A stretch of 64,000 nt of DNA from Streptococcus ictaluri 707-05 (GTDB taxonomy: Bacteria > Bacillota > Bacilli > Lactobacillales > Streptococcaceae): positions 26,669-90,668 of the forward strand of contig NZ_AEUX02000002.1 in assembly GCF_000188015.2 (NCBI RefSeq), read 5' to 3'. Positions 31,868 through 39,385 of the stretch are shown in pieces. Below the pieces are notes generated by a model. That model saw only the letters and a program-made list of their open reading frames with translations, ran no database searches and was not told where the DNA came from. A program made the position numbers and the translations under genes. Position 1 is the stretch's first letter. Each line of letters begins with the position of its first letter.

Positions 31868-31945
31868 TTTGTGTGTAATGGACACAAAATTACGGCTAAT
31901 CCGCTAAGACAGGCTCTTAAGATTAGTAAGATAGGAGAATATAAA
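31868..31945 (+). promoter_or_regulatory. bL19 ribosomal protein leader
   Basis: The 5' UTR folds as TTTTGTGT / ACACAAAA around GTAATGG, followed by GGCTAATCCGC and an AGATTAGTAAG segment. Position and structure fit the Firmicutes L19 leader, a target of autoregulation. The assignment rests on location and the hairpin; a covariance search would decide it. Confidence 0.55.
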
Positions 31946-31946
31946 A

Positions 31947-32294
31947 ATGAATCCATTAATCCAAAGTTTGACTGAAGGTCAACTTCGCTCTGATATCCCT
32001 AACTTCCGCGCTGGTGATACTGTTCGCGTTCACGCAAAAGTTGTCGAAGGAACTCGCGAACGTATCCAGATCTTTGAAGGTGTAGTTATTTCACGTAAAG
32101 GTCAAGGGATCTCAGAAATGTACACAGTTCGTAAAATTTCAGGCGGTATCGGTGTAGAGCGTACTTTCCCAATCCACACTCCACGTGTTGATAAAATTGA
32201 AGTTGTTCGTTACGGTAAAGTCCGTCGTGCTAAACTTTACTACTTGCGTGCATTACAAGGTAAAGCAGCTCGTATCAAAGAAATCCGTCGTTAA
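31947..32294 (+). CDS. rplS: Ribosomal protein bL19
   Basis: A 115-residue large-subunit protein at the 30S/50S interface. It has the conserved [20 protein letters not shown] segment and the C-terminal [20 protein letters not shown]. Good ribosome site TAGGAG upstream. Confidence 0.97.
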   Translation: MNPLIQSLTEGQLRSDIPNFRAGDTVRVHAKVVEGTRERIQIFEGVVISRKGQGISEMYTVRKISGGIGVERTFPIHTPRVDKIEVVRYGKVRRAKLYYLRALQGKAARIKEIRR

Positions 32295-32336
32295 TCTAAG
32301 ATACCTAGGGCGTCTAGAAATCGACAGAAAAATAGG

Positions 32337-32373
32337 AAACTGTCAAAGTGACTACGTCACACGGCAGTTTTTC
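32337..32373 (+). terminator. rplS terminator
   Basis: AAACTG/CAGTTT outer and AGTGAC/GTCAC inner pairing, then TTTTTC. Confidence 0.75.
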
Positions 32374-32515
32374 TTTTTTCCGAGATTTCAGCCCGGGTTC
32401 AATTTATTCAAATACAGGATTTGAAGACTCCCACAGTGGAGTCTTTTTTATATTTAGAAAAGCCCAAGTCACTCGGTAGTTTTTCATTTTTCGAGATTTT
32501 AGCTCGGATTCCATT
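32361..32515. repeat. Degenerate direct repeat in the rplS-barrel spacer
   Basis: Segments at about 32361-32402 and 32472-32515 share CGG(C/T)AGTTTTTC(T/A)TTTTT and CGAGATTT(C/T)AGC(C/T)CGG. A shorter third trace (GAGACTTCAGTCCAGC) lies at 32570-32585. They look like decayed copies of one terminator-containing unit. A second hairpin (AGACTCC/GGAGTCT, 32424-32450, T6) lies between them. Confidence 0.5.
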
Positions 32516-32691
32516 GAGAATGGGTACAACTAAGAAACAGTTGATTTCAAGTGGGTGTTTCTTTTTGTTGAGACTTCAGTCCAGCTTTAATTAGAGTGAT
32601 CTAAAGCAATCTAAAAAAATTTATTGTTTTTAATTTTTAAGACAAGTCTGTGTTACAATTAAGCATAGAAATGTTTATTGAGGAGAATGCT

Positions 32692-33373
32692 ATGGTGACT
32701 AAACAGCTAGAAGCCCCAACAGTAATGTCGGATTTTAAGGCAAGAAATCATCAAAATGCCTGATATGATTAAAGAGTGTTCAGGTATTAATATTTATGGT
32801 CGTACCATTAAATCTATCTTATTTAGTACAGATGTGTCTATCATTGCTAACAATAATGCGGATGCTGTTTTGGCAGTTTATCCATTTACACCCAATCCAT
32901 CAATCATCAAAAGTATTATGCTTGTTGCTTCTGTTCCAGTATTAGCAGGGGTTGATGGAGGATTGACTACAGGATTTCGAGCCGCTAACATGAGTCTTTT
33001 TTCTGAATCATAAGGTGCTATGGCGGTTGTTGTTAATGGCCCAACAAAGGTGGAAACAATTCGAAGTATTGAACAAATGATTGATATTCCCATTATTTAT
33101 ACTGTTGTCTCCCTACAAACTGAGATCAAAGAAAGAATAGAAGCGGGTGTTGATATTTTAAATGTTAGCGGCGGTCCAGAGACAGCTGCAATTGTCAGAA
33201 AAATTCGAAAAACCTTTCCTAACTTTCCCATAATGGCTACTGGTGGACCTACAGAAGAGACAGTCCGAGAAGTCATTGAAGCAGGAGCAAATGCTATTAC
33301 GATTACACCTCCTTCAAATGGTGAACTCTTTAAAAAGAAAATGGAAAAATACCGTAAAAGTCAAAAAGACTAA
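32692..33373 (+). pseudogene. Beta/alpha-barrel protein (KDPG-aldolase-like), broken twice
   Basis: ATG 32692 follows GAGGAG and starts MVTKQLEAPTVMSDF. The frame shifts before about 32745 into IIKMPDMIKECSGINIYG, then meets TAA at 33011-33013 (SLFSES-stop-GAMAVV) in the same frame, and runs to 33373. The body has the glycine-rich phosphate-site pattern of TIM barrels (ILNVSGGPETAA, PIMATGGPTEETV, AITITPP). One frameshift plus one nonsense codon make it a likely pseudogene. Exact substrate unknown. Confidence 0.65.
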
Positions 33374-33383
33374 CGGTAAAATC

Positions 33384-33412
33384 TTGCATTCACCCATGTT
33401 CTAGGTTACAAT
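33384..33412 (+). promoter_or_regulatory. Promoter of tRNA-Arg
   Basis: TTGCAT (33384-33389), a 17-nt spacer and TACAAT (33407-33412), with the tRNA starting 23 bases later. Confidence 0.7.
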
Positions 33413-33434
33413 AGTTTCTGTAATCTAGATGCTT

Positions 33435-33506
33435 GACCCCTTAGTTCAATGGATATAACAACTCCCTCCTAAGGAGTAGTTGCTGGTTCGATTCCGGCAG
33501 GGGTCA
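33435..33506 (+). tRNA. tRNA-Arg(CCT), prophage attachment site
   Basis: A 72-nt cloverleaf: acceptor GACCCCT/AGGGGTC, anticodon arm CTCCC-TCCTAAG-GAG with anticodon CCT, and T-arm GCTGG-TTCGATT-CCGGC. No CCA is encoded. It reads AGG codons. The phage integrase gene begins 47 bases downstream, in the geometry of tRNA-integrating phages, so the 3' part of this tRNA is the expected attL core. tRNA-Arg is a known prophage target in pyogenic streptococci. Confidence 0.93.
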
Positions 33507-33525
33507 TTTGAAATAACACTAAAAG

Positions 33526-33552
33526 CCTTTATTTAAAGGCTTTTTATAGTGT
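33526..33552. terminator. Terminator between tRNA-Arg and int
   Basis: ACACTAAAAGCCTTT and AAAGGCTTTTTATAGTGT form a near-perfect stem with T/A runs on both strands. It separates tRNA-Arg from the convergent int gene. Confidence 0.8.
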
Positions 33553-34629
33553 TCAATCTAATTCGAGGGGCACAAAAGGGGCAGTTTGATTATTAATCAA
33601 TTCTTTCATATTTACAGTTGTATGACTGTAAATTGATAATGTTGTGTTGGGGTCTGAATGGCCAACTCTGTCCATAATCGCTTTTAGTGGTATTCCTTTT
33701 TCGGCTAAAAACGAAATGTGTGAGTGTCTGAATAAGTGAGTATGATAGTCACCATAAATTTTCAGGCGCTTATTGATGTATGCGTTTAAAATTGGTAAAC
33801 CTTTTGAATTTGGAAAAATAAATTCACTCACTTTATTTTGTCGATTGATGATTTCTAAAATGTTATCAGATACGGAAATTTTGCGAGTTGATTTTTTGGT
33901 CTTAGTAGTCGTGATTTTTCTAGTGTGAAAATCGTAAGTTGAGTTGATCAGAATTTCTTTATTTTCAAAATCAATCTTATCATAAGTCAAGCAAGCCAGT
34001 TCGCCATACCTTACACCAGTCAGAAACATCAATAAAACGATGTCTGCGAGCTTTTGCTCATTGTTGGCTATCATTCTACCACAGAGGTCATAAACTTCAT
34101 TAGATGTTAAATAAAGTACCTTTTCAGGCATATATTCCTCTTTTGGCTTAGGTACTAAAACATTATCTGTCGGATTGCTTGTTAAATAGTCCATTTGGAT
34201 TGCGTAAGACAAAATAGCGTGTAATCTTTTTCTACATTTATGTGTAACATGGTACGAATGGTTTTTTAATAAGTTGTCAATAAGTTGTCTAATGTCACGT
34301 TTAGTCAACTTGCTGATAATTGTATCATCTGGCAATACGGTTGCGATATGACTGTCTGAGACTAAATAACCACGCTTTGTAGAGTCTTTGACTGTTGGTA
34401 TCCATTGGTTTAAATATTCACGCTTTAATTCACCATAGGTCATCTCAGAATGATCGCGAATAGCAAGTCTATCTTCAATCTTTTCTTGCAAGATTAGATT
34501 TGCTTTTTTTTGAGCTTGGCTTGAATTCTTATCTAATGTGACAGATACCTTTTTGTATTTTTTTGTCAAAGGATCTGTATAACGTTCGATAAATTTAAAT
34601 TTTCCATTTAATAATTCTTCAATCCACAT
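33553..34629 (-). CDS. int: Phage integrase (tyrosine recombinase)
   Basis: A 358-residue integrase: N-terminal AP2-like arm-binding domain (KFKFIERYTDPLTKKYKKV), SAM-like core-binding domain, and C-terminal catalytic domain with the first Arg in GVRYGELACL, HLFRHSHIS (HxxR) and the Tyr nucleophile in SIYSHTT. It catalyses site-specific recombination at the tRNA-Arg attB. It is the last gene of the leftward lysogeny block. Confidence 0.95.
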   Translation of the reverse strand: MWIEELLNGKFKFIERYTDPLTKKYKKVSVTLDKNSSQAQKKANLILQEKIEDRLAIRDHSEMTYGELKREYLNQWIPTVKDSTKRGYLVSDSHIATVLPDDTIISKLTKRDIRQLIDNLLKNHSYHVTHKCRKRLHAILSYAIQMDYLTSNPTDNVLVPKPKEEYMPEKVLYLTSNEVYDLCGRMIANNEQKLADIVLLMFLTGVRYGELACLTYDKIDFENKEILINSTYDFHTRKITTTKTKKSTRKISVSDNILEIINRQNKVSEFIFPNSKGLPILNAYINKRLKIYGDYHTHLFRHSHISFLAEKGIPLKAIMDRVGHSDPNTTLSIYSHTTVNMKELINNQTAPFVPLELD

Positions 34630-34664
34630 TTGTTTTATACCTCTTTTTCTGTTAAAATAGGTAC

Positions 34665-34751
34665 GAGAAAAAGGGCTTTTTAATGCCTGATTTCTTGTAC
34701 TTGATTCGCCCTACGCTCAGAGTCGCCAAACTTTGAGAGCGTGGGGCTTTT
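34665..34751 (+). ncRNA. Candidate small RNA opposite the int leader
   Basis: On the rightward strand TTGTTT (34630-34635), 17 nt and TAAAAT (34653-34658) resemble a promoter. About 90 nt later GCCCTACGCTC and GAGAGCGTGGGGC form a strong stem followed by T7 (to about 34751). Both neighbours are leftward, so this would be a free-standing transcript. It contains a 17-codon ORF (ATG 34683, MPDFLYLIRPTLRVAKL) without a clear ribosome site. An RNA or tiny peptide with unknown role; inferred, not proven. Confidence 0.45.
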
Positions 34752-34752
34752 T

Positions 34753-35163
34753 TTATTTTGAATAAATTTTTATAAATAAAGCAAAGTCAAACTCATTTTC
34801 ATCTATTGGGAATCCTACCATTGCGGTTGCTTTGATAATAATATTTTCTTTTTGTATTATTCTTCTTAATTCCCGCATTTCTCTTCGTGGGATATACCCG
34901 ACAAAAATACCAAAGAGATAGACTTTTATAGCAAGGTGATCGTGTGGATTCGTTGGTTCTCTCATCAACTCGACATCATCTGTTTCACCGTCATTGAGTT
35001 CTAATAAATTCAATGCTTTTCTGGCATTCTTTTTTCTATATTTCATACCTACGATACCAGTAACAGTTTTATAAATTAAGTTAGCGTCATCGAATGCATC
35101 ATCCTTTTTCGGTTGGCATTCAAAAGGTTTTTGTTTCGGCTTCCAAAAATTAAAAATACTCAT
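34753..35163 (-). CDS. HIRAN-domain phage protein
   Basis: A 136-residue protein with TVTGIVGMKYRKKN, LMREPTNPHDHLAIKV and FVGYIPRRE, the HIRAN domain pattern seen in DNA-end and stalled-fork binding proteins. AAGGAG precedes the start at 35163. It lies between repressor and integrase, a position often used for lysogenic-conversion or superinfection genes. Specific role unknown. Confidence 0.75.
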   Translation of the reverse strand: MSIFNFWKPKQKPFECQPKKDDAFDDANLIYKTVTGIVGMKYRKKNARKALNLLELNDGETDDVELMREPTNPHDHLAIKVYLFGIFVGYIPRREMRELRRIIQKENIIIKATAMVGFPIDENEFDFALFIKIYSK

Positions 35164-35194
35164 TATTAACTCCTTGCCAATGAACGCTTCTAAG

Positions 35195-35947
35195 TTAGTA
35201 GTGACCTTTGTTTTCCGAATAACTTCCAACGACTTCGCCAATAATTCTAAAGTCACTATCTCTATCTATCGGTATATCCTCATATTTGCTGTTCAAACTA
35301 TGCAGAAATGCCCCCTCAGCGTTTATAAGCAACTGTTTGATATAAGCGTCACCGTAGTACTCAAACACGCCTATATCGCCGTCTGATAGCTCTACGGATA
35401 GTTTGACAAATACATAGTCTCCTGAGTGATACTCTGGTTCCATGGAATCGCCATAAACAGGTATAACAAAATCAGCGTCATAATCGATTGGCAACTCAAT
35501 TGTTTCTACTTGTACGTCATTTAGATACTGACCTGTACCAGCAGAAGCAGCATGGTCGTAGTAGTTGTAGGGGAATAAATGAATGATTTTCTTGTTTTTT
35601 TGCTCTTCTTTAGTTTGTTCGGATAAAAGATTTTCACCATGCTTTATCCAATCACTGTGACGAGGTTCTTTGAGTTTTTTGTCTAATAGAGCGACGATAT
35701 TAGATGGAGAAGAAACGCTCTTGTGAGAATACGCCTCTACTAAATCAGATTTTTCCACCCCGAAATAATTAGCCATTAATTCAATTTTGTCAATCCTTGG
35801 ATAAGTCTTAGCGTTCACCCAGTCTAATACTGTACTATATTTAAAACCCATTACTTTTGAAAATTCTTTAGGATTAATATTTTTCTTATCTAAATGTCTT
35901 CTTATATTTGAAGCCATTATTTTTTTATTACCGAGTGAACCACTCAT
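35195..35947 (-). CDS. CI-like repressor (HTH plus S24 peptidase)
   Basis: A 250-residue lysogeny repressor. N-terminal XRE helix-turn-helix (residues about 12-65), then a LexA/S24 self-cleavage domain with the catalytic Ser in YGDSMEPEYHSGDY and the Lys in GDAYIKQL. RecA-stimulated cleavage on DNA damage is expected. It should bind the palindromes at 35974-35992 and 36044-36062 beside its own promoter. GAGGTG seven bases upstream supports the start. Confidence 0.93.
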   Translation of the reverse strand: MSGSLGNKKIMASNIRRHLDKKNINPKEFSKVMGFKYSTVLDWVNAKTYPRIDKIELMANYFGVEKSDLVEAYSHKSVSSPSNIVALLDKKLKEPRHSDWIKHGENLLSEQTKEEQKNKKIIHLFPYNYYDHAASAGTGQYLNDVQVETIELPIDYDADFVIPVYGDSMEPEYHSGDYVFVKLSVELSDGDIGVFEYYGDAYIKQLLINAEGAFLHSLNSKYEDIPIDRDSDFRIIGEVVGSYSENKGHY

Positions 35948-35970
35948 AACGACACCTCATTTCTGATTAT

Positions 35971-36000
35971 ATTATAACGGAAAAACCGTGTTTTTGTCAA
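35971..36000 (-). promoter_or_regulatory. Repressor promoter with operator O1 in the spacer
   Basis: Leftward TTGACA (complement of 35995-36000), an 18-nt spacer and TATAAT (complement of 35971-35976). The spacer holds an imperfect copy of the phage operator, matching the perfect palindrome at 36044-36062 at 15 of 19 positions. This suggests autoregulation. Confidence 0.75.
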
Positions 36001-36038
36001 AAAATATTTTAAAAAATGAAAAAAATAACGTTTTTGTG

Positions 36039-36072
36039 TTGACAACACGGTTAAACCGTGTTAAACTATAAT
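36039..36072 (+). promoter_or_regulatory. Early rightward promoter PR with perfect operator O2
   Basis: TTGACA at 36039-36044 is followed directly by a perfect 19-bp palindrome AACACGGTT-A-AACCGTGTT (36044-36062). A -10 can be TAAACT at 17-nt spacing (36062-36067) or the better TATAAT at 36067-36072. Repressor binding would cover the promoter. Confidence 0.75.
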
Positions 36073-36113
36073 CAAGCTTAAGGAATTAAGCAAAACGAAA
36101 GGAGGTACAGCTA

Positions 36114-36215
36114 ATGAAATCTAGGCTAAACAAAAAGCCTAAACACAAAGAAGTCGAGTTGGAAATTCACATTCTTTGGTTTAAGCTTAGAATTCACTAC
36201 TCAATCGAGTGGTGA
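36114..36215 (+). CDS. Small basic phage early protein
   Basis: 33 residues (MKSRLNKKPKHKEVELEIHI...). A strong ribosome site AAAGGAGG lies nine bases upstream, and it is the first gene after PR. It would be the first lytic product and might be a small anti-repressor or Cro-like factor, but no motif is recognised. Followed by a GC-rich hairpin (AGAGGG/CCCTCT near 36222-36242). Confidence 0.55.
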   Translation: MKSRLNKKPKHKEVELEIHILWFKLRIHYSIEW

Positions 36216-36308
36216 CAATAACAAGAGGGTTTCTCAGCCCTCTCCCCTAACGGGGTAAGTTTAGTTTAGCATATTGGCTGTATCTCCGCAAGAATGAAAG
36301 GAGAGGTT

Positions 36309-36458
36309 ATGAGTGAACGAAATGAAACGTTTATCGGAGTGCTAAAAGATATGCACATGCAAATTTTGCGAGATTTCGTAAACGAAGAAGACCCCTTAAC
36401 AAGGTGCGAGCTTGCTAAAGGGTTCCTCGAAATTGGCGACTATTTATCCAAACAATGA
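36309..36458 (+). CDS. Small phage early protein
   Basis: 49 residues (MSERNETFIGVLKDMHMQIL...), acidic C-terminal half, with AAAGGAGAGG upstream. Its 3' end overlaps the 3' end of the convergent gene at 36444-36659 by 15 bases. Function unknown. Confidence 0.55.
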   Translation: MSERNETFIGVLKDMHMQILRDFVNEEDPLTRCELAKGFLEIGDYLSKQ

Positions 36459-36659
36459 CTCGCCACGCTCAAGAGCTTCGGCTATAACTTTACCATTATT
36501 GATTTGTTCTTGCTTTTCGGCTTCAACGAAAGGTAAATTATATTGCTTAATAGCTTCCACAGAGTCTTCGTAAAGTTTGATTTTATCTTTGATAGACAAA
36601 GTAGGGCTAGAAGAAGCGACAATAGCGAGAGCTAAATCTTTTGAATTAGAAATTTTCAT
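36444..36659 (-). CDS. Small phage protein, antisense single-gene unit
   Basis: 71 residues, helical and charged (MKISNSKDLALAIVASSSP...). GGAAAGGAGG upstream and an extended -10 TGTTATAAT (complement of 36692-36700) just before it suggest its own promoter on the leftward strand, so expression in the lysogen is possible. Similar short proteins occur in other streptococcal phages. Function unknown. Confidence 0.65.
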   Translation of the reverse strand: MKISNSKDLALAIVASSSPTLSIKDKIKLYEDSVEAIKQYNLPFVEAEKQEQINNGKVIAEALERGESLFG

Positions 36660-36717
36660 TAGCTTATCCTCCTTTCCACTAGGATAAGTTGATTATAACA
36701 TTTTTAGGAGGCACAAA

Positions 36718-36876
36718 ATGAATTGGAAAAAACTAATGCTAGGCGATTTAGAACACACGTTTACTAGTCGTGATGGCAAAGAAAAAACAAGCATTGAATT
36801 TGAAGGTGGCGTATTACCAGCGCTGTTGGTACTAGGTGGTATCACTTGGCTGATCGCTTGGTTTATTACAAAATAA
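36718..36876 (+). CDS. Small phage membrane protein
   Basis: 52 residues with one C-terminal membrane helix (LPALLVLGGITWLIAWF). AGGAGG upstream at good spacing. An ACTCCC/GGGAGT hairpin follows. Function unknown. Confidence 0.55.
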   Translation: MNWKKLMLGDLEHTFTSRDGKEKTSIEFEGGVLPALLVLGGITWLIAWFITK

Positions 36877-36912
36877 AAACTCCCAAAAGGGAGTGGAAAG
36901 GAGGAAGAGAAA

Positions 36913-37071
36913 ATGGAGAAAATAAAATATGGAGTATTAGGTTCTTCTAAAATATTTCACACAAAAGAATTAGCTCTCATTCATGCAAATCTTCTAGGAT
37001 ATCCTCGTAGTGCGGTTTTTTTGATAATTCCACAGGAAATGACGCAGAGAATGATTGATAAGGTGAATTAA
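36913..37071 (+). CDS. Possible small phage protein overlapping an antisense gene
   Basis: 52 codons (MEKIKYGVLGSSKIF...) with AAAGGAGG upstream. Its last 95 bases run antisense to the 3' end of the leftward gene 36977-37621. The ribosome site supports it; the overlap makes it less certain. Confidence 0.4.
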   Translation: MEKIKYGVLGSSKIFHTKELALIHANLLGYPRSAVFLIIPQEMTQRMIDKVN

Positions 37072-37621
37072 CATATCCCGATTTATTAGTTTTAAATAAC
37101 TTTTTCCTCTTAGCTACTTTAAAAGCAACAAAGAGTTTATCTGTAATTTCAGAGGTTTGTATTATTAAATCCATCCTTGTCATGCTGTGAGCTTTTAATA
37201 CTCCATAGTCTGCCTCTGGGACTTCCACAAGAATTGTGTTCCCGTCAGCTAGTATTGCAGCTATGGCCTCTCTATCTGTTAAATCGTTAATTATATTGTT
37301 TTGCTTTTGATAATAATGCTGGTATTTTCTTTTTTTGTCAAAAACAATTAAATCAAAATAGCTTGCATCAACATTTGAAGGGTTAATAATTTTAATATTC
37401 GCTCTTAATGTTCCATTTGGGTTATATATGCTTTCGCCATTATCTAAAACAATTGATAAAACCCAATCGGTCTCAGGAGTCACTATCAATTCAACTGGTA
37501 AGTTATTACTTCGATAATTTGAGTATGATAAACATAAAGCTATTAAAGCCATCCAGTTTTTTATTAAATATTCAATAACATGATAAAAAAAGTAAGATAG
37601 TAAGTTTAGAAAATTTTCCAC
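36977..37621 (-). CDS. Membrane-anchored hypothetical phage protein
   Basis: 214 residues with an N-terminal membrane segment (about residues 20-38, NWMALIALCLSY) and a long soluble domain. It is the largest of the five leftward genes among the rightward early genes and has an extended -10 TGGTATAAT (complement of 37648-37656) close upstream. A lysogeny-expressed cargo (moron) such as an exclusion protein is plausible, but no motif proves it. Confidence 0.6.
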   Translation of the reverse strand: MENFLNLLSYFFYHVIEYLIKNWMALIALCLSYSNYRSNNLPVELIVTPETDWVLSIVLDNGESIYNPNGTLRANIKIINPSNVDASYFDLIVFDKKRKYQHYYQKQNNIINDLTDREAIAAILADGNTILVEVPEADYGVLKAHSMTRMDLIIQTSEITDKLFVAFKVAKRKKLFKTNKSGYVNSPYQSFSASFPVELSKKPHYEDILEDLHE

Positions 37622-37674
37622 AAATTTTCTCCAATCATTTTATTTCAATTATACCACAGAAAGGGGGTGGGAGA

Positions 37675-37902
37675 ATGACGAAAATGACATTAAAAATGCT
37701 TAGAGTTTCAAAGAATTGGAACCAAGAAACAGCAGCTAAAAAACTAAGAATTTCAGTTTCGAAATTAAGCAATTGGGAAAATGAAAAAACATTTCCGGAT
37801 GCTATTGAAATAAATAAAATTGAAAAACTATACGATGTCAATTACTCTGATATTATTTTTTTACCAACAAAACACGGTTTAACCGTGTATCGAATAAACT
37901 AA
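37675..37902 (+). CDS. XRE-family HTH protein (Cro-like)
   Basis: 75 residues forming almost only a helix-turn-helix: LRVSKNWNQETAAKKLRISVSKLSNWE. The last codons contain a copy of the phage operator (37871-37889). A Cro-like role in the early operon is likely. The ribosome site is GGGGGTGGGAG. Confidence 0.8.
   Translation: MTKMTLKMLRVSKNWNQETAAKKLRISVSKLSNWENEKTFPDAIEINKIEKLYDVNYSDIIFLPTKHGLTVYRIN
37871..37889 (+). promoter_or_regulatory. Third operator copy O3, inside the HTH gene
   Basis: ACACGGTTTAACCGTGT is a perfect palindrome of 17 bases and differs from O2 only at the centre and the last flanking base. It lies 1.8 kb from the repressor gene, within the 3' end of the Cro-like gene. 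Confidence 0.75.
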
Positions 37903-37924
37903 CACAAAACTAGAAAGGAACAAC

Positions 37925-38017
37925 ATGGAAGAAAGAAAATTCACAAAAACACAAAAAGCACAAATCACTATCAATTTAATCACAATAGCAATTGCGCTTT
38001 ATGCCTTATTTTTTTAA
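37925..38017 (+). CDS. Small phage membrane peptide
   Basis: 30 residues with a C-terminal hydrophobic helix (INLITIAIALYALFF). AGAAAGGAA upstream. Overlaps the 3' end of the leftward gene 38006-38287. Function unknown. Confidence 0.45.
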   Translation: MEERKFTKTQKAQITINLITIAIALYALFF

Positions 38018-38287
38018 GTAAGCTAACACACTTATTACTAAAGCTAAGATTGAAATTAACCACGTTATAAATTGAATCTGTAACGCATAGAGTGCTTTTT
38101 TACCTTCTAATTCTAGAGAATATCTATCTTTTTTAATTATAGGTTCTAGATTATCTCTATATCCTTCCACGATATATTGAACGTAATTCATTCTAAGTGC
38201 ATAATCAACCATTTCTTTATTTTTGATTTTAACTGGTTTATGAAAAATATCAGCGGTTAACAGTTTAAAAAACAGACTAATATTCAT
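38006..38287 (-). CDS. Small membrane protein, antisense single-gene unit
   Basis: 93 residues with a C-terminal membrane helix (FITWLISILALVISVLAYL). GGAAAGGAGG and an extended -10 TGCTATAAT (complement of 38319-38327) lie upstream. Function unknown. Confidence 0.6.
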   Translation of the reverse strand: MNISLFFKLLTADIFHKPVKIKNKEMVDYALRMNYVQYIVEGYRDNLEPIIKKDRYSLELEGKKALYALQIQFITWLISILALVISVLAYLKK

Positions 38288-38362
38288 AACTTATCCTCCT
38301 TTCCGTAATGATAGCTTTATTATAGCACGGTAGGAGGAACTAAACAGATAGAAAGGAAACGC

Positions 38363-38608
38363 ATGAACGAACTAGAAAATAAAATAAACGAACTCGAAGA
38401 AATGGTAATCAACATGGATGAAGTGGCTGTAGTGATTCCATGGAAAGTAGCAAATAACCTACTACAAAGAGCAGGTTACTTATCAGAAGAGGAACATCGC
38501 CTACTAAATTGGAGAATCGGAAAATCAAAATATGCAGGCAAACGTTCCGAAAAAGTCCGCAATTTGCTAGAGGGACTTAGGGATAGTGGAAGTTCCGAGA
38601 ATAGCTGA
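38363..38608 (+). CDS. Hypothetical phage early protein
   Basis: 81 residues, acidic N-terminal half (ELENKINELEEMVINMDEVA) and basic C-terminal half. GAAAGGAAACGC upstream. The C-terminus overlaps antisense gene 38567-38776. Function unknown. Confidence 0.55.
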   Translation: MNELENKINELEEMVINMDEVAVVIPWKVANNLLQRAGYLSEEEHRLLNWRIGKSKYAGKRSEKVRNLLEGLRDSGSSENS

Positions 38609-38776
38609 TAATTTTAATTCTGTTGTTTGATCATTGTGCATGAAAATGAGAGTTTCATTTTTGCGATTAGGCTCAATCCAATGATCAATAACAAAGTCTC
38701 CAACGAGACTATGCAAAATAACAGTTTCAAAATCATCAATACTATTCAATAGAGGAGTTAATTCTTCTAAAGTCAT
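38567..38776 (-). CDS. Small acidic phage protein, antisense single-gene unit
   Basis: 69 residues (MTLEELTPLLNSIDDFETVI...). GGAAGGAGG upstream and TATAAT on the leftward strand (complement of 38809-38814). Function unknown. Confidence 0.55.
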   Translation of the reverse strand: MTLEELTPLLNSIDDFETVILHSLVGDFVIDHWIEPNRKNETLIFMHNDQTTELKLSAILGTSTIPKSL

Positions 38777-38831
38777 TTAGTTATCCTCCTTCCTAATAGG
38801 ATAACTAAATTATACAACAGAAAGGAGACAC

Positions 38832-39011
38832 ATGAGACCAAAGCGATATCCGTATCAAAAAAATAAATTAATTATCCATTCTAAAAACGCAAAGACAAAA
38901 ATTGAGCTAGATAGCAGAAAAATAACTATCAATGTTGAAGAAATCGATATTGAGAATTTAGCAAACGAAATTTCAAAAGTGCAACTAGCCAAAGAAAAAG
39001 GAGTCTATTGA
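38832..39011 (+). CDS. Small phage protein with MRPxxYPY start
   Basis: 59 residues starting MRPKRYPYQKNK, with AAAGGAG upstream. The start resembles another small gene at 49561-49701 (MRPNKYPYSKPQ). Function unknown. Confidence 0.55.
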   Translation: MRPKRYPYQKNKLIIHSKNAKTKIELDSRKITINVEEIDIENLANEISKVQLAKEKGVY

Positions 39012-39043
39012 TTGAACAATAGACTCAAAGATAATTAACAAAT

Positions 39044-39385
39044 CTAATCATTATTTTTAGAGAGAGTTCCCATTGAGACGCCTAGAATTTGATCGATAAA
39101 TAAGCAGACGAAAGGTAAATTAGAAGTTACATTTCCTGAAGAAATATGCGTGACATCAACAAGCCAAATCGCTGTGGGATTACTTTCATCTTTGATAGAT
39201 TTACGATTTTCTTCGAAACCATCGAAGAAAGCGTCTAACAACATACCTGTATCACTGTCTTCCTCTGTAAACATTCTACCACAGTAGCGCCCCCAAGAAG
39301 TTTCGATAATTAGTTCATTGTTAGTTTTTGTTGCCGCAAAATCTAAAAGATTGATTATTTCATATTTGAACAAGCTATCAGACAT
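39044..39385 (-). CDS. Hypothetical phage protein, antisense single-gene unit
   Basis: 113 residues from the start at 39385 (MSDSLFKYEIINLLDFA...), with GGAAAGGAGGAGG upstream. An upstream in-frame ATG adds 18 poorly coding residues. An extended -10 TGATATAAT (complement of 39444-39452) precedes it. Function unknown. Confidence 0.6.
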   Translation of the reverse strand: MSDSLFKYEIINLLDFAATKTNNELIIETSWGRYCGRMFTEEDSDTGMLLDAFFDGFEENRKSIKDESNPTAIWLVDVTHISSGNVTSNLPFVCLFIDQILGVSMGTLSKNND

